A stretch of DNA of 64,000 bases from Rhizobiales bacterium UBA3584 (GCA_002375765.1 DFMV01000023.1:28115-92114), one strand, 5' to 3'; shown: positions 1-8,927, counted from the first letter of the stretch. Notes: generated by a model not told the origin, from the letters alone. Program-made: numbers and translations.

Positions 1-1460
1 TCGTCGGCCCCTGGCTGCCCGGGTTCCTGACCCATCGCGGCTACACGGCCGAGCGGTTCTTCACCTACATCTTCACCGACCAGGGCATTCTGGGTGATCC
101 GATCGCGGTCTCTTCGACCTACATCATCCTGTTCATCGTCTTCGCCGCCTTTCTGCAGGCCTCCCGCGTCGGCGATTATTTCGTCAACTTCGCCTTTGCT
201 GCAGCGGGCAATCTGCGCGGCGGCCCGGCCAAAGTGGCTGTGTTCGCATCCGGTCTTATGGGCATGATCAACGGCACCTCGGCGGGTAACGTCGTGGCGA
301 CCGGTTCGCTCACCATCCCGCTGATGAAAAAGGTCGGCTATCCGGCAAAGAGCGCAGCGGCGATTGAAGCGACGGCTTCCTCGGGCGGCCAGATCCTGCC
401 CCCGATCATGGGCGCCGGCGCCTTCATCATGGCCGAAGTGACCGGCATTCCCTACACCGAGATCGTCATCGCCGCGATCATCCCGGCCTTGCTCTATTTC
501 GTGTCGGTCTATTTCATGATCGATCTGCAGGCCACAAAGCTGGGCATGAAAGGGCTGCCCAAGTCCGAACTGCCAAAGTTCAAGGTGTTGGCCAAACAGG
601 CCTTTCTGTTCCTGCCCATCATCATCCTGATCTATACGCTGTTCGCCGGCTATTCGGTGATCCGCGCGGGTACTGTGGCCATGGCCTCGGCAGCTGTCGT
701 CTCCTGGCTCACGCCCTATCGCATGGGGCCAACCGCGGTCCTCAAGGCGCTAGAATTGGGCGCCAAGATGAGCATCCAGCTCGTCGCCGTGTGTGCCGCC
801 GCCGGTATCATCGTCGGCGTGATTGCATTGACTGGCGTGGGGGCGCGTTTCTCCTCGCTCCTGCTCGGCATCGCCGAACAGAACCAGCTGATCGCGCTGT
901 TCTTTGCCATGTGCATCTCGATCATCCTCGGCATGGGCATGCCCACCACCGCCGCCTACGCCGTGGCCGCCGCCGTGGTTGCGCCGGGCCTCATCCAGCT
1001 TGGAATTCCGGTCCTCGTCGCCCACTTCTTCGTCTTCTACTACGCCGTGATGTCGGCGATCACCCCACCCGTGGCACTGGCCGCGTATGCGGGTGCGGGG
1101 CTATCGGGCTCCGATCCCATGAAGACCTCGGTGGAAGCGTTCAAGATCGGGCTGGCTGCCTTTATCGTGCCGTTCATGTTCTTTTACAGCCATGAACTGC
1201 TCATGCAGGGGGAATGGATCGACATCGCTCGCGTCGTGGCAACTGCGTTGCTGGGCATGTATCTGCTCTCGGCTGCGGTGCAAGGGTACTATTTTGGCAC
1301 CATCGGCGTCATCTTGCGCATCGTCCTGCTTGTCGCCGCGCTCTCGATGATCGAAGGCACGTGGTACACCGACCTGTTCGGCCTCGCCGTCGCGGTCGGC
1401 CTGTTTTTTTACCAGAAACGCCTCGTCACCCCCCGGACATTGGCCAAGGGCGCAGATTGA
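1..1460 (+). CDS. TRAP transporter fused permease, 5' truncated
   Basis: Inner-membrane permease of a TRAP secondary transporter, the kind that imports organic acids together with Na+ or H+ using a periplasmic binding protein. The frame is already open at base 3, so the start lies outside the window; about 485 codons are present. The visible part is nearly all hydrophobic helices and carries DctM-type (large subunit) signatures such as GMINGTSAGNVVATG, TASSGGQILPPIMGAGAF and ILGMGMPTTAAYAVAAA. The length and the extra C-terminal helices suit the fused small+large (4TM/12TM) permeases that work with TAXI-type binding proteins; that subtype is an inference, since the binding-protein gene is not in view. 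The substrate cannot be told. A strong terminator follows the stop. Confidence 0.88.
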   Translation, partial: VGPWLPGFLTHRGYTAERFFTYIFTDQGILGDPIAVSSTYIILFIVFAAFLQASRVGDYFVNFAFAAAGNLRGGPAKVAVFASGLMGMINGTSAGNVVATGSLTIPLMKKVGYPAKSAAAIEATASSGGQILPPIMGAGAFIMAEVTGIPYTEIVIAAIIPALLYFVSVYFMIDLQATKLGMKGLPKSELPKFKVLAKQAFLFLPIIILIYTLFAGYSVIRAGTVAMASAAVVSWLTPYRMGPTAVLKALELGAKMSIQLVAVCAAAGIIVGVIALTGVGARFSSLLLGIAEQNQLIALFFAMCISIILGMGMPTTAAYAVAAAVVAPGLIQLGIPVLVAHFFVFYYAVMSAITPPVALAAYAGAGLSGSDPMKTSVEAFKIGLAAFIVPFMFFYSHELLMQGEWIDIARVVATALLGMYLLSAAVQGYYFGTIGVILRIVLLVAALSMIEGTWYTDLFGLAVAVGLFFYQKRLVTPRTLAKGAD

Positions 1461-1484
1461 GGGCCAGCACACGCTGAAAACAAG

Positions 1485-1517
1485 GGCCGCCTCCACCGGA
1501 GGCGGCCTTTATCTTTT
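1485..1517. terminator. Bidirectional intrinsic terminator
   Basis: A perfect 10-bp stem (GGCCGCCTCC at 1485-1494, GGAGGCGGCC at 1498-1507) with a 3-nt loop, followed on the plus strand by a T-rich tract. It lies between the convergent TRAP permease and MerR genes, and a T-rich tract also follows in the minus direction, so it may serve both. Confidence 0.85.
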
Positions 1518-1533
1518 TGCAATGGCGTGGCCA

Positions 1534-2307
1534 TCATCCCTGCCGCGCCGCCCAGCTTTTCATTGCCGAGGCAAGATATTCGGCAAATCCGGTTTCGATA
1601 CTCTCGTAGCGCGCGACAAAATCGGGGTGCCCAAGATAAACATCGGCAAGCCCGGCATAGGCCAAAACCGGTGCCGAGCGGCCCCAACTGGCCTGCACCC
1701 AATTCCAGTGACGGGCGATTACAGGGTTAAGAGCATGCGATTGCGCCGGAATACCCTTGCGCAGCCCTTCGGCCATATCCTCTTCGATGGACCGCAATTC
1801 ATCCATCATAGCCTCGCGGTCGTCGTCCGAAAGCAGTTCCGTCTTCCGGCGCGAAGCCTCGATTTCAGGTCTGATTTCAGGCCCGTATTTTTCTTCGAGC
1901 CAAGCTTCATACTCGGCCTGCTTTTGAGGATCGATGATCCCCGAATACAAATCGGCGTCTCTCATGGCGCGATCTCCTTTGAGTTCGGCGATCGTGCGGT
2001 CGATCGTCCTGAGCATGGCGGCGAGCCGATCTGCCTGTTCAGCCACTTTTTTGCGCTGATTTTCCAGCGCCGGGAGACGATCGAATTCCGGATCGTCGAG
2101 GATGGCCCCGATCTCGGCAAGGGGAATATCCAACGCCCGATGGATCAGGATCTGCTGCAGGCGCAGCAGTTGTTCGCGGCCGTAATAACGGTAGCCGTTC
2201 TCGCCGATATGGGCGGGTTTGAGCAGGCCGATCTGGTCGTAATGGTGCAGCGCGCGGATCGAAATCCGGGCCATTTGCGCCACCTGCTTGACTGTATATC
2301 GTGCCAT
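1534..2307 (-). CDS. MerR-family transcriptional regulator with TipAS-type domain
   Basis: One-component regulator of 257 residues. Residues 2-50 form the MerR winged helix-turn-helix (ARYTVKQVAQMARISIRAL, then NGYRYYG). A dimerisation coiled coil covers roughly 75-110, and an alpha-helical C-terminal effector domain like that of TipA runs from about 120. Family knowledge: TipAS domains bind hydrophobic peptides or drugs and switch the protein to an activator. A longer form starting at 2343 is unlikely because that codon sits inside the -10 element of the promoter; the chosen ATG has a GGGAAAGAG ribosome-binding site. The 19-bp-spacer promoter directly upstream suggests autoregulation. No adjacent target gene is evident. 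Confidence 0.85.
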   Translation of the reverse strand: MARYTVKQVAQMARISIRALHHYDQIGLLKPAHIGENGYRYYGREQLLRLQQILIHRALDIPLAEIGAILDDPEFDRLPALENQRKKVAEQADRLAAMLRTIDRTIAELKGDRAMRDADLYSGIIDPQKQAEYEAWLEEKYGPEIRPEIEASRRKTELLSDDDREAMMDELRSIEEDMAEGLRKGIPAQSHALNPVIARHWNWVQASWGRSAPVLAYAGLADVYLGHPDFVARYESIETGFAEYLASAMKSWAARQG

Positions 2308-2338
2308 TTTCTCTTTCCCGCACCATCCGCAGGACAAC

Positions 2339-2369
2339 CTCATAGTCCCTCACGCAACGTGAGGGTCAA
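2339..2369 (-). promoter_or_regulatory. MerR-type promoter/operator, autoregulatory
   Basis: On the minus strand TTGACC (2369-2364) and TATGAG (2344-2339) are separated by 19 bp, the over-long spacing typical of MerR-controlled promoters. The inverted repeat CCCTCACG-N3-CGTGAGGG (2347-2365) overlaps the spacer and the -35 element. It drives the MerR gene starting at 2307. Confidence 0.85.
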
Positions 2370-2522
2370 CCACCCGCAACGCCATTTCGTTACAATTTTA
2401 TCTTTCCCGGAAGCCGACAGTTCACCGCGTTTTCAAACTGCGCCCGGACGACCGCCGTCGTTTACCGTCTGACCGTTCTTGCGGTGTAGCGTTCCTGCAC
2501 AACGATTTTCCAGAACGGAAAA

Positions 2523-2843
2523 ATGGCCATGGAAAAAATGCTGACCCGCAACGAACTGGCTCTGATGCTGGTCTGGGCTTTCCGCGAGCAGAAGGTGGAG
2601 TCCACACCCCACCCGCACGCCGATGCGCTCACGCTCTATTGCAATGTCATGGCCCTGCCCGTCGCTGAAGCGGCGACCGTTGTTTCCCACGCCCGCTCTG
2701 GAAATGTCTCTCCGACCGATCCGGTCGCCCTGGCGCGCTGGACCCGGGGCTTGATGCTGCTGCGCGAAATGCTGGCTCAACCCATGTGCACGCTTTCTAT
2801 TGCCGAGCCCGAGATCCCGTCCCGTACGGGCGTCGCTGCTTAA
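2523..2843 (+). CDS. Hypothetical protein, 106 aa
   Basis: A small soluble protein I do not recognise. It has no signal peptide, membrane helix or known motif. The middle (about residues 30-80) is alanine-rich and looks helical, and there is a scatter of histidines near residues 30-33. Codon use resembles that of its neighbours. The first ATG is followed by another two codons later (MAMEKM), so the exact start is uncertain. It stands alone between divergent regions, so context gives no function. Confidence 0.55.
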   Translation: MAMEKMLTRNELALMLVWAFREQKVESTPHPHADALTLYCNVMALPVAEAATVVSHARSGNVSPTDPVALARWTRGLMLLREMLAQPMCTLSIAEPEIPSRTGVAA

Positions 2844-3144
2844 CCAGTAAGGCAATCTGGTCACCCATTGCCCAGATTGGCGACTGCGTGTCGCGCATTT
2901 TTCCCACTCGGCAGGGCCTTTGCGCTCCAGTTCGTGATCGAAGTCTCGCCATAGTGCGCCTAAGCGGTCACAAAATATCCCCATAAACTCCGCTACATGG
3001 CCGCATCGCGGTCCCAACCCCGCCACTGCCCCTCCTCACGATGTGTTCACGGTTTCGCGATCAGCGGAGTCGGCGTTCGGCATCCTGCCGATCGATCTTG
3101 AATAAATGGTACGGCACGTACCGACCAACATGGAGCACAACCCC
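2844..3144. other. Intergenic stretch, no gene seen
   Basis: About 300 bp between the 106-aa hypothetical gene and the EF-hand gene. Short open frames here on both strands have no plausible start signals or recognisable content. I see no strong hairpin or repeat. Confidence 0.5.
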
Positions 3145-3420
3145 ATGAGCAAGACCGTTCTTTCCCTCGCCGCGCTTATTGGCCTCTCCGCTACCGGTGG
3201 CGCTTTCGCCCAGGCCCTTGATTTCAACGCGCTCGATGCCAACACGGATGGTGTCGTCAGCATGGAAGAGTTGCAGGTGGCGATCCCCGACCTTACGCCA
3301 GAGAGCTTTGCCATGCTCGACACCGACACCGACGGCTCGCTGTCGGCCGAAGAATTCGCTGCCCTTATGCCGGCGACCGAAGCCCCCGCCAACACCATGG
3401 AAGCGCCTGCCGCCCAATAG
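3145..3420 (+). CDS. Exported EF-hand calcium-binding protein
   Basis: A 91-residue protein with a cleavable signal peptide (residues 1-23, ending AFA-QA) and two EF-hand loops: DANTDGVVSMEE at 31-42 and DTDTDGSLSAEE at 59-70. Each has Asp/Asn/Asp at positions 1, 3 and 5 and Glu at 12, so both should bind Ca2+. The tail is short and rich in Pro/Ala. It probably acts in the periplasm as a small calcium sensor or buffer. I chose the ATG at 3145, not 3106, because the signal peptide begins there. Two hairpins follow the gene. Confidence 0.82.
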   Translation: MSKTVLSLAALIGLSATGGAFAQALDFNALDANTDGVVSMEELQVAIPDLTPESFAMLDTDTDGSLSAEEFAALMPATEAPANTMEAPAAQ

Positions 3421-3432
3421 ACAAACATAGTT

Positions 3433-3457
3433 TCTGAGGCATTCTCCCGGCCTCAGA
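3433..3457 (+). terminator. Hairpin after EF-hand gene
   Basis: An 8-bp perfect stem (TCTGAGGC / GCCTCAGA) with a 9-nt loop just after the stop codon. The T-tract is weak, so it may be an mRNA 3'-end stabiliser more than a full terminator. Confidence 0.5.
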
Positions 3458-3480
3458 CTTTGGTGCAGACCTCCTCCCGG

Positions 3481-3514
3481 TCGGCCGTTCCGCACTCGCG
3501 GGGCGGCCGATTTT
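3481..3514 (+). terminator. Likely intrinsic terminator
   Basis: A 7-bp stem (TCGGCCG / CGGCCGA) with a 16-nt loop followed by TTTT, between the EF-hand gene and the lipoprotein gene. Confidence 0.5.
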
Positions 3515-3552
3515 GTGTCAGCGTTAGGACCATCAAGTGCCAAAGGACAATT

Positions 3553-3975
3553 ATGCGACTCTACCTCATCCCATTTTGCGCTCTGATATTAACCGCAACA
3601 TTGGGCGCGTGCTCGGACGGCGAGACGCCCCAGGCCGATGCCGGCGCCATTAACCCTGAAGCAACAGCAGAGCCATCCCCGGAGCCGGCTCCCTTTTATG
3701 TCGGTCAATGGGCTGCCGATCCGGTGTGGTGTACCGACCAGACAGACGGATTCCCGATCACCATCACACCAACCGCTTTTGAAGGACGGGAAAACATCTG
3801 CGAGATGACCGAAATCGAGACAACCCCAGAAGGTGGCGCCACCGCACGACTGACGTGCCGGTCCGAAGGCGAAACGATTGTGGAACCGATCAGTTTTGCT
3901 CAGGCAGGCGAACAGATCGCCATTCTCTGGCCGGAGCGGGGAACCGAGGCAACGCTGTTCTCACGCTGTGAGTAA
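3553..3975 (+). CDS. Small lipoprotein, function unknown
   Basis: A 140-residue secreted protein with a lipobox (LGAC, Cys20), so it should be lipidated by Lgt and cleaved by LspA. A Pro/Glu/Ala linker (about residues 35-47) leads to a compact C-terminal domain with four cysteines that could form disulfides (near WCTDQ, ICEMT, TCRSE and the C-terminal RCE). The ATG at 3553 follows AAAGGACA, a reasonable ribosome-binding site; the longer upstream frame lacks one. I do not recognise the domain. It resembles small envelope proteins of unknown function common in this group. Confidence 0.75.
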   Translation: MRLYLIPFCALILTATLGACSDGETPQADAGAINPEATAEPSPEPAPFYVGQWAADPVWCTDQTDGFPITITPTAFEGRENICEMTEIETTPEGGATARLTCRSEGETIVEPISFAQAGEQIAILWPERGTEATLFSRCE

Positions 3976-3979
3976 CCTT

Positions 3980-4162
3980 ATGGACAACCCAAGCCAAAGT
4001 GAACTGATCGAAGCACTCAGGGCACTGGATTCGACAATCGCCAAGTGCAAAAAGGCTTTACCCAAGCTCAAGACCGGAACGGCCTCCCACACCTTGCTCA
4101 TACGCCGAATCAAGGCGCTGGAAATCGCAACGGCGCTGATACGGCGAGAACTCGCGCTTTAG
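3980..4162 (+). CDS. Small hypothetical protein, 60 aa
   Basis: A 60-residue, probably all-helical cytoplasmic protein with a basic middle (KCKKALPKLK) and a basic RRIKALEIA stretch near the end. It starts four bases after the lipoprotein stop, so it is probably co-transcribed and translationally coupled. I do not recognise the family; the regular heptad-like leucine spacing suggests a short coiled coil. Confidence 0.55.
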   Translation: MDNPSQSELIEALRALDSTIAKCKKALPKLKTGTASHTLLIRRIKALEIATALIRRELAL

Positions 4163-4338
4163 CGGCAAGGCGCATCTTTGCGCTGGTTCGGGCCGCGATA
4201 AATCTTGCGTTGAGTGGCGCCCTGCTCTAACTGTTCGCCTCCCTTCGATCTTCGCCGATTGAAGGCTTGGCCCGGTCGGAGATTCCACCTCCTGGCCGGG
4301 TCATTTATTTCGGCGACACCGCAAAAAGAGCGCACGAA

Positions 4339-4467
4339 ATGAACTTCAAACTTCCAGACCATGCCGACCGCCGCAAAGCGTCGGCCGACGCCAAGCGGGC
4401 CCTGCTGGAAAAAATCAAGGCCCAGAAAAGCGGCAACAGCGCTTCCGACAAAAAGAACGCTAAATAG
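4339..4467 (+). CDS. DUF6481-like small basic protein
   Basis: A 42-residue lysine-rich protein beginning MNFKLPDHADRRKASADAKR, a pattern I recall from the short DUF6481 family of alphaproteobacteria. It is hydrophilic and helical, with nothing to suggest export. No function is established. The longer frame from 4267 lacks a better ribosome-binding site and runs through a GC-rich hairpin, so I prefer the internal ATG. Confidence 0.65.
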   Translation: MNFKLPDHADRRKASADAKRALLEKIKAQKSGNSASDKKNAK

Positions 4468-4490
4468 CCCCCTTACGAGCCGGACATAAA

Positions 4491-4576
4491 TGGTGCGGGC
4501 GGCGGGACTCGAACCCGCACGGAGATACCTCCTCAGGATTTTAAGTCCTGTGTGTCTACCATTCCACCACGCCCGC
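4491..4576 (-). tRNA. tRNA-Leu (UAA)
   Basis: An 86-nt tRNA on the minus strand. The acceptor stem is GCGGGCG/CGCCCGC with discriminator A and an encoded CCA end. The T arm is GCGGGTTCGAGTCCCGC, the variable arm is long as in class II tRNAs, and the anticodon loop CTTAAAA gives anticodon UAA. It lies 13 nt downstream of the ASCH-domain gene on the same strand and might share its transcript. Confidence 0.96.
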
Positions 4577-4589
4577 AAGGCGAGATCGG

Positions 4590-4868
4590 CTATTCTCCCT
4601 TATACCCGACCTCGATCCGATCCAATTCCCCCGGCTTCATGGTGTCGAGCCATTTCAGGAATTCGGCAACGTCCCGAAAGCCGGCACGACGGGCATCCGC
4701 ATCGGTAACATCTTCGGCCCTGATCGGGGTGATAGTACCGATCTGCAAGACGCCAACCTTAGTCTTGAGCGTGCCACCGGGCTTGACCGTCCGCCGCCGC
4801 CAGCGGCGGAACTGGAGTGTGATTTCTCCCGCCTTTATCTTCTCGAGCACTTCGAGCTTGATCAGCAT
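4590..4868 (-). CDS. ASCH domain-containing protein
   Basis: A 92-residue protein made of a single ASCH (PUA-like beta-barrel) domain, a fold linked to RNA binding or processing of modified nucleotides. It opens [20 protein letters not shown], with the basic RRWRRRTVKPGG turn typical of the family. Its ATG overlaps the last base of the upstream gpt stop (TGATG), so the two are translationally coupled. The reading frame extends upstream to 4919 inside gpt, which is not used here. Family knowledge does not fix its substrate; the purine-salvage neighbour is suggestive only. Confidence 0.75.
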   Translation of the reverse strand: MLIKLEVLEKIKAGEITLQFRRWRRRTVKPGGTLKTKVGVLQIGTITPIRAEDVTDADARRAGFRDVAEFLKWLDTMKPGELDRIEVGYKGE

Positions 4869-5362
4869 CAGTCGGTGCCACCCGCGATAGGCGCGGCATA
4901 GGTGAAGTCCAGATCCCATGGAAAGAATATCCAGGTGTCCTGACTGACCTCGGTAATGAAGGTATCGACCATTTCGCGGCCCTGAGGCTTGGCGTAGACC
5001 GTCGCGAAATGAGCGTTGGGCAGCATATCGCGCACCGCGCGAGCCGTGGCGCCCGTATCGACAAGATCGTCGATGATCAGCAGCTTCTGGCCCGACGCAT
5101 CGGCGGCGATCAGATCGGAATTGATCGCCTTGAGCACCGTGATCTTGCCCTGGCTCTGGTGATCGTAGGATTTGACCGAGACGCTCTCGATCACCCGGAT
5201 ATTGAGTTCGCGCGCAATGATTGCAGCGGGTACCAGCCCGCCACGCGTGATCGCAACGATCGAATGGAATGGGCCCTCACTGGTCAGACGCCAGGCAAGC
5301 GCGCGGGAATCGCGGTGAAACTGATCCCAGGAAACCGGGAAAGACTTGTTCTGCGGGTTCAT
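4868..5362 (-). CDS. gpt: Xanthine(-guanine) phosphoribosyltransferase
   Basis: Type I phosphoribosyltransferase of 164 residues that converts xanthine, guanine or hypoxanthine plus PRPP to the 5'-nucleotide in purine salvage. The PRPP-binding loop is IIDDLVDTG at residues 96-104 and the diphosphate-contacting Arg40-Gly41 lies in ITRGGLVPA. Length and motifs match E. coli Gpt with a short N-terminal extension. It sits between cinA-like (ATGA overlap) and the ASCH gene (TGATG overlap) in a tight three-gene operon. Substrate preference cannot be read from sequence alone. Confidence 0.9.
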   Translation of the reverse strand: MNPQNKSFPVSWDQFHRDSRALAWRLTSEGPFHSIVAITRGGLVPAAIIARELNIRVIESVSVKSYDHQSQGKITVLKAINSDLIAADASGQKLLIIDDLVDTGATARAVRDMLPNAHFATVYAKPQGREMVDTFITEVSQDTWIFFPWDLDFTYAAPIAGGTD

Positions 5363-6132
5363 ACGTAAGGTTCCTTGGGCAAAACGATGTTCTTTTCAGC
5401 GTGCAGACGGTCGACCAGCACCTGCACTTCCGCTGTCGCCTGTTCGAGCCGTTCAATATCGTGACTGCGCAATACGAGATAGGTCATCACGTGGGTATTC
5501 CCCATCTGCGGGTAGGATCCGATCTTGACGTCGTCATAGCGCGACTGGATTTCGCCCAGGGGATCGCCAACGGCGCCCTCTCCCACGGCGGCTGGCACTG
5601 TCCGGCTTTCCACCTTGCGCCCGCCCTCCAGAGTCGGCGCGATGGATTCAAGCATGGCCTGCATGATCTTGGGCACCCCCGCCATGACGTGGACATTCCC
5701 GATGCGAAATCCCGGCGCTGCCGAAACGGCGTTGACGATCAGATCGGCTCCAACCGGAATGCGCGCCATGCGCAACCGGGCCGGCGTCGCCGGCGTGCCG
5801 GTCTCGGCCCATCGCGCCTCGAGCATGGCCCGCGCTTCCTCGTTGATCGGCAGATCCACACCGAAGGCCTTTGCTATGGCATCGGCTGTTATATCGTCAT
5901 GGGTCGGCCCGATCCCGCCTGTCGTAAACACATATGTGCAGCGGGCGCGCAATGCGTTCACCGCTTCGATGATCGCATCGGTATCGTCGGAAACGATCCG
6001 CACTTCGCGCAACTCAATCGCCAGATCGGTACAGAACTGCGCTGTCGTGGCGATGTTGACGTCCTTTGTCCGTCCCGAGAGGATTTCATCTCCGATGACG
6101 ACAAGACCGGCTGTAACGACAGATGAGGACAT
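5359..6132 (-). CDS. CinA-like MoaB/MogA-domain protein
   Basis: A 257-residue competence/damage-inducible CinA N-terminal-type protein with a molybdopterin-binding (MoaB/Mog) fold. [13 protein letters not shown] near the N-terminus and [13 protein letters not shown] around residue 80 are the family signatures. Relatives hydrolyse ADP-ribose or NMN-related compounds in pyridine-nucleotide recycling, but this one lacks the C-terminal CinA deamidase domain, so only the N-terminal activity is likely. The ATG at 6132 (MSSSVV) is preferred to 6159. It is first in the cinA-gpt-ASCH operon. Confidence 0.85.
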   Translation of the reverse strand: MSSSVVTAGLVVIGDEILSGRTKDVNIATTAQFCTDLAIELREVRIVSDDTDAIIEAVNALRARCTYVFTTGGIGPTHDDITADAIAKAFGVDLPINEEARAMLEARWAETGTPATPARLRMARIPVGADLIVNAVSAAPGFRIGNVHVMAGVPKIMQAMLESIAPTLEGGRKVESRTVPAAVGEGAVGDPLGEIQSRYDDVKIGSYPQMGNTHVMTYLVLRSHDIERLEQATAEVQVLVDRLHAEKNIVLPKEPYV

Positions 6133-6300
6133 TGGACCGCCTGAAAAAACAAGCGCCATGGATGCCCTTACCGCCCAAAAAAATCAAGCGCGACGCCCAA
6201 TCCAGCGCTCTCCATCCCCAACCCTCTCACGCCCTCGCTTGCGGTTGGATCGATTTTCGGGCAATCGAGGTCATATCGGCAGGAATGCGCGGAGCCCTCA

Positions 6301-6627
6301 ATGACCCGAGACAAGCTTTTTCTCCTCCGTCCGGACTTTGAGGACCCTGCCTATCCTGGCAAGCGGTTCTATTGTTGGCATTGCGCCCTGCTCGAAGGCG
6401 TGCTCGCATCGTTTCCCGCACTGGCAAACAAGCTCGATGTCGAGCGCGTCGAATGGGCCAGACCGCGCCACCCGGTGATTGCAGTGGTCGGCGAGGCGCG
6501 CCAGTCCCTGCCACTTCTCGTGCTGGCCGATGGCGAAACATTCGATGGCCTGACTTTCATAAACGACAAGGACCAGATCCTGGGCGCCTTGTCCGAGCGC
6601 CACGGCTTTCCCCATCCGCATCCCTGA
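6301..6627 (+). CDS. DUF3088 family protein
   Basis: A 108-residue cytoplasmic protein that I assign to DUF3088 by overall pattern: an opening LFLLRPDFEDP, a conserved YCWHCALLEGVLASFP segment with a CxxC-like pair (residues 25 and 28), and a final FINDKDQIL region. The layout resembles a thioredoxin-like fold, but no redox role is established. It starts divergently from the cinA operon and ends seven bases before the TTG that opens the longer sfsA frame. Confidence 0.72.
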   Translation: MTRDKLFLLRPDFEDPAYPGKRFYCWHCALLEGVLASFPALANKLDVERVEWARPRHPVIAVVGEARQSLPLLVLADGETFDGLTFINDKDQILGALSERHGFPHPHP

Positions 6628-6639
6628 CACAGTTTGTCC

Positions 6640-7341
6640 ATGCATTTTCCCTCTCCCCTCGTTCGCGGCATGCTCATAAGGCGTTACAAGCGCTTTCTGG
6701 CAGATGTGACTCTGGAAACTGGAGAAATTCTCACTGCACATTGTGCAAATCCCGGCGCAATGACGGGGCTGGCCATGCCGGGCCTGCCCGTCTGGCTTTC
6801 GAAATCGGACGATCCCAAACGCAAGCTCGCCTATTCCCTCGAACTGGTCGAACTGCCCACCGGCATCGTGGGCATCAATACTGCCCATCCCAACCGCATC
6901 GTTGGCGAAGCGCTGCGCGCCCGCTCCATTCCTGAACTGGGCGCTTATGACGGCATCCGGCCCGAGGTCAAATATGCCGAAAAAAGCCGTGTCGATTTCC
7001 TTCTGACCGCCGAAGGGCTGCCCGACTGCTATCTCGAGGTTAAAAACGTGCATCTGGTGCGCGCTGCCGGGCTGGCTGAATTTCCTGATTCGGTGACCAC
7101 GCGCGGCGCCCGTCATCTGGCTGATCTGGCCCGCATGGTTGACGAGGGCCACCGGGCAGTGATGCTCTATCTCGTCCAGCGCGGCGACTGCACCCAGTTC
7201 ACCCTCGCCGCCGATATCGACAGGGCCTATGCGGCGGCGTTCCGCGATGCGCGCTCGGCCGGGGTTGAGGCTCTGTGCCACGCAACCGACATAACATCTG
7301 AAGCGATCACCCTCGGGGACCCTCTTCCCATACGCGAGTGA
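6640..7341 (+). CDS. sfsA: DNA/RNA nuclease SfsA
   Basis: A 233-residue SfsA family protein. It begins MHFPSPLVRGMLIRRYKRFL and has the conserved HCANPGAMTGL (OB-fold region), LVELPTGIVGINTAHPN, and the nuclease-like core ending VDFLL and CYLEVKNVHL, with Asp and Glu-x-Lys metal-site residues. Originally described as a sugar-fermentation stimulator; E. coli SfsA has since been reported to have nuclease activity. The ATG at 6640 matches the usual family start; a TTG two codons earlier is possible. The next gene, map, follows after 33 bp. Confidence 0.9.
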   Translation: MHFPSPLVRGMLIRRYKRFLADVTLETGEILTAHCANPGAMTGLAMPGLPVWLSKSDDPKRKLAYSLELVELPTGIVGINTAHPNRIVGEALRARSIPELGAYDGIRPEVKYAEKSRVDFLLTAEGLPDCYLEVKNVHLVRAAGLAEFPDSVTTRGARHLADLARMVDEGHRAVMLYLVQRGDCTQFTLAADIDRAYAAAFRDARSAGVEALCHATDITSEAITLGDPLPIRE

Positions 7342-7374
7342 GCCGATTACCTTTGCCTCCAACAGGAGACGACA

Positions 7375-8211
7375 ATGACCACCTACGTCGAAGCGGCGGC
7401 CAAGAAGAAACGCATGCCCGGTGTCATCCCGCTGCACGGCGAGGAAGGCTTCGCCGGCATGCGCAAGGCCGGCGCGCTGACCGCCGAAGTGCTCGACCTG
7501 CTTGTTCCCATGGTCGAACCCGGCGTGCCCACCGCTAAACTCGACCGCTTCGTTTATGAATTTGCCCGCGACAATGGCGCGACCCCGGCAACGCTCAATT
7601 ATCGCGGCTACCGCTATTCCACCTGCACCTCGATCAACCATGTGGTCTGCCACGGGATGCCGAGCGAAAAACCGCTGCGCGAAGGCGATATCGTCAATAT
7701 CGACGTCACCCTGATCGTCGATGGCTGGCATGGTGATTCGAGCCGCATGTATCCGGTGGGCGAGATTTCACGCAAGGCCGAGCGGCTCATCGAAATCACC
7801 TATGAAAGCCTGCGGCTGGGCATTGAGGCGGCAAGGCCCGGTAACACCACCGGTGACATCGGTGCCGCTATCCAGCGTTATGCCGAAGGCGAACGCGCCA
7901 GCGTTGTGCGAGATTTTGTCGGCCACGGGCTCGGCCGCCTGTTCCACGACGAGCCCAACATCATGCATTTCGGCAATCCGGGCACCGGCGTTGAGATCAA
8001 GCCGGGGATGATTTTCACGATCGAGCCGATGATCAATCTCGGGCGACCACAGGTCAAAATCCTCAATGATGGCTGGACGGCCGTCACCCGCGACAGAACC
8101 CTTTCGGCCCAGTGCGAGCACTCGATCGGCATCACCGATACCGGAAATGAGATTTTCACGCTCTCGCCGCGCGGTTTGTTCAATCCTCTGGAGGCCCGCA
8201 ACAGTCCATGA
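7375..8211 (+). CDS. map: Methionine aminopeptidase, type I
   Basis: Removes the initiator Met from nascent proteins. The 278-residue protein has all five metal ligands (Asp110, Asp121, His184, Glu217, Glu248), each offset by 13 from E. coli MAP, and the [12 protein letters not shown] signature. A 13-residue basic N-terminal extension precedes the catalytic fold. An AGGAGA ribosome-binding site lies just upstream of the ATG. Its stop overlaps the radC start (ATGA), so the two are co-translated. Confidence 0.97.
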   Translation: MTTYVEAAAKKKRMPGVIPLHGEEGFAGMRKAGALTAEVLDLLVPMVEPGVPTAKLDRFVYEFARDNGATPATLNYRGYRYSTCTSINHVVCHGMPSEKPLREGDIVNIDVTLIVDGWHGDSSRMYPVGEISRKAERLIEITYESLRLGIEAARPGNTTGDIGAAIQRYAEGERASVVRDFVGHGLGRLFHDEPNIMHFGNPGTGVEIKPGMIFTIEPMINLGRPQVKILNDGWTAVTRDRTLSAQCEHSIGITDTGNEIFTLSPRGLFNPLEARNSP

Positions 8212-8927
8212 CGTCGAAACTGGGGGCAAGCGACACGAATGGATTGGCGGAAGCGGCACCCGATTATCACGGGCATCGCGACAGGCTGCGCGACCGTTTT
8301 ACCAAGGGCGGCGCATCGGCGCTGCAGGATTATGAACTGCTCGAACTTCTGCTGTTCCGCATCCTGCCACGCCGCGACACCAAGCCCATTGCCAAGGCCA
8401 TGCTCAAGCGTTTCGGCAGCTTTTCCGAGGCTATCGGGGCTCCCCGGCATCTGCTCGAGGAGATCGACGGGCTCGGCCCCACGGCAATCACTGACCTCAA
8501 GGTCATCCTTGCCGCCGCCCAACGCATCGGCAAGGATGCCGTTCACGATCGCCCGATCCTGGGCTCGTGGACCGAGGTTATCGATTACTGCAAGGCCTCG
8601 ATGTCCTACGAGACCGTCGAGCAGTTCCGCATTCTATTTCTCGATAAAAAGAACAAGCTGATCGCCGACGAGGTGCAGCAGGTTGGAACCGTGGACCACA
8701 CGCCGGTCTATCCCCGCGAAGTCATCAAACGCACGCTGGAACTTTCGGCAACCGCGCTGATCCTCGTCCACAATCACCCGTCCGGCGACCCTGCACCGTC
8801 ATCGGCAGACGTTCAGATGACCCGCCAGATCGCCGATATCGCCAAGCCACTCGGCATCACGGTTCACGACCACATCATCGTTGGCAAATCGACCCACACA
8901 TCGCTGCGTGGCATGAAGTTGTTCTAG
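8208..8927 (+). CDS. radC: RadC/JAB-domain protein
   Basis: A 239-residue RadC family protein (DNA repair protein by old annotation; the role in repair is disputed). It has an N-terminal helix-hairpin-helix region (about 20-110) and a C-terminal JAB/MPN+ metalloprotease-like domain with the zinc motif [14 protein letters not shown] and an upstream Glu. It begins inside the map stop codon, an arrangement common in this bacterial group. Confidence 0.92.
   Translation: MTSKLGASDTNGLAEAAPDYHGHRDRLRDRFTKGGASALQDYELLELLLFRILPRRDTKPIAKAMLKRFGSFSEAIGAPRHLLEEIDGLGPTAITDLKVILAAAQRIGKDAVHDRPILGSWTEVIDYCKASMSYETVEQFRILFLDKKNKLIADEVQQVGTVDHTPVYPREVIKRTLELSATALILVHNHPSGDPAPSSADVQMTRQIADIAKPLGITVHDHIIVGKSTHTSLRGMKLF

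Noticed and set aside
6298..7731. 477-codon minus-strand frame opposite sfsA and map
   Set aside because: sfsA and map carry all catalytic residues; the opposite frame is a codon-bias shadow.
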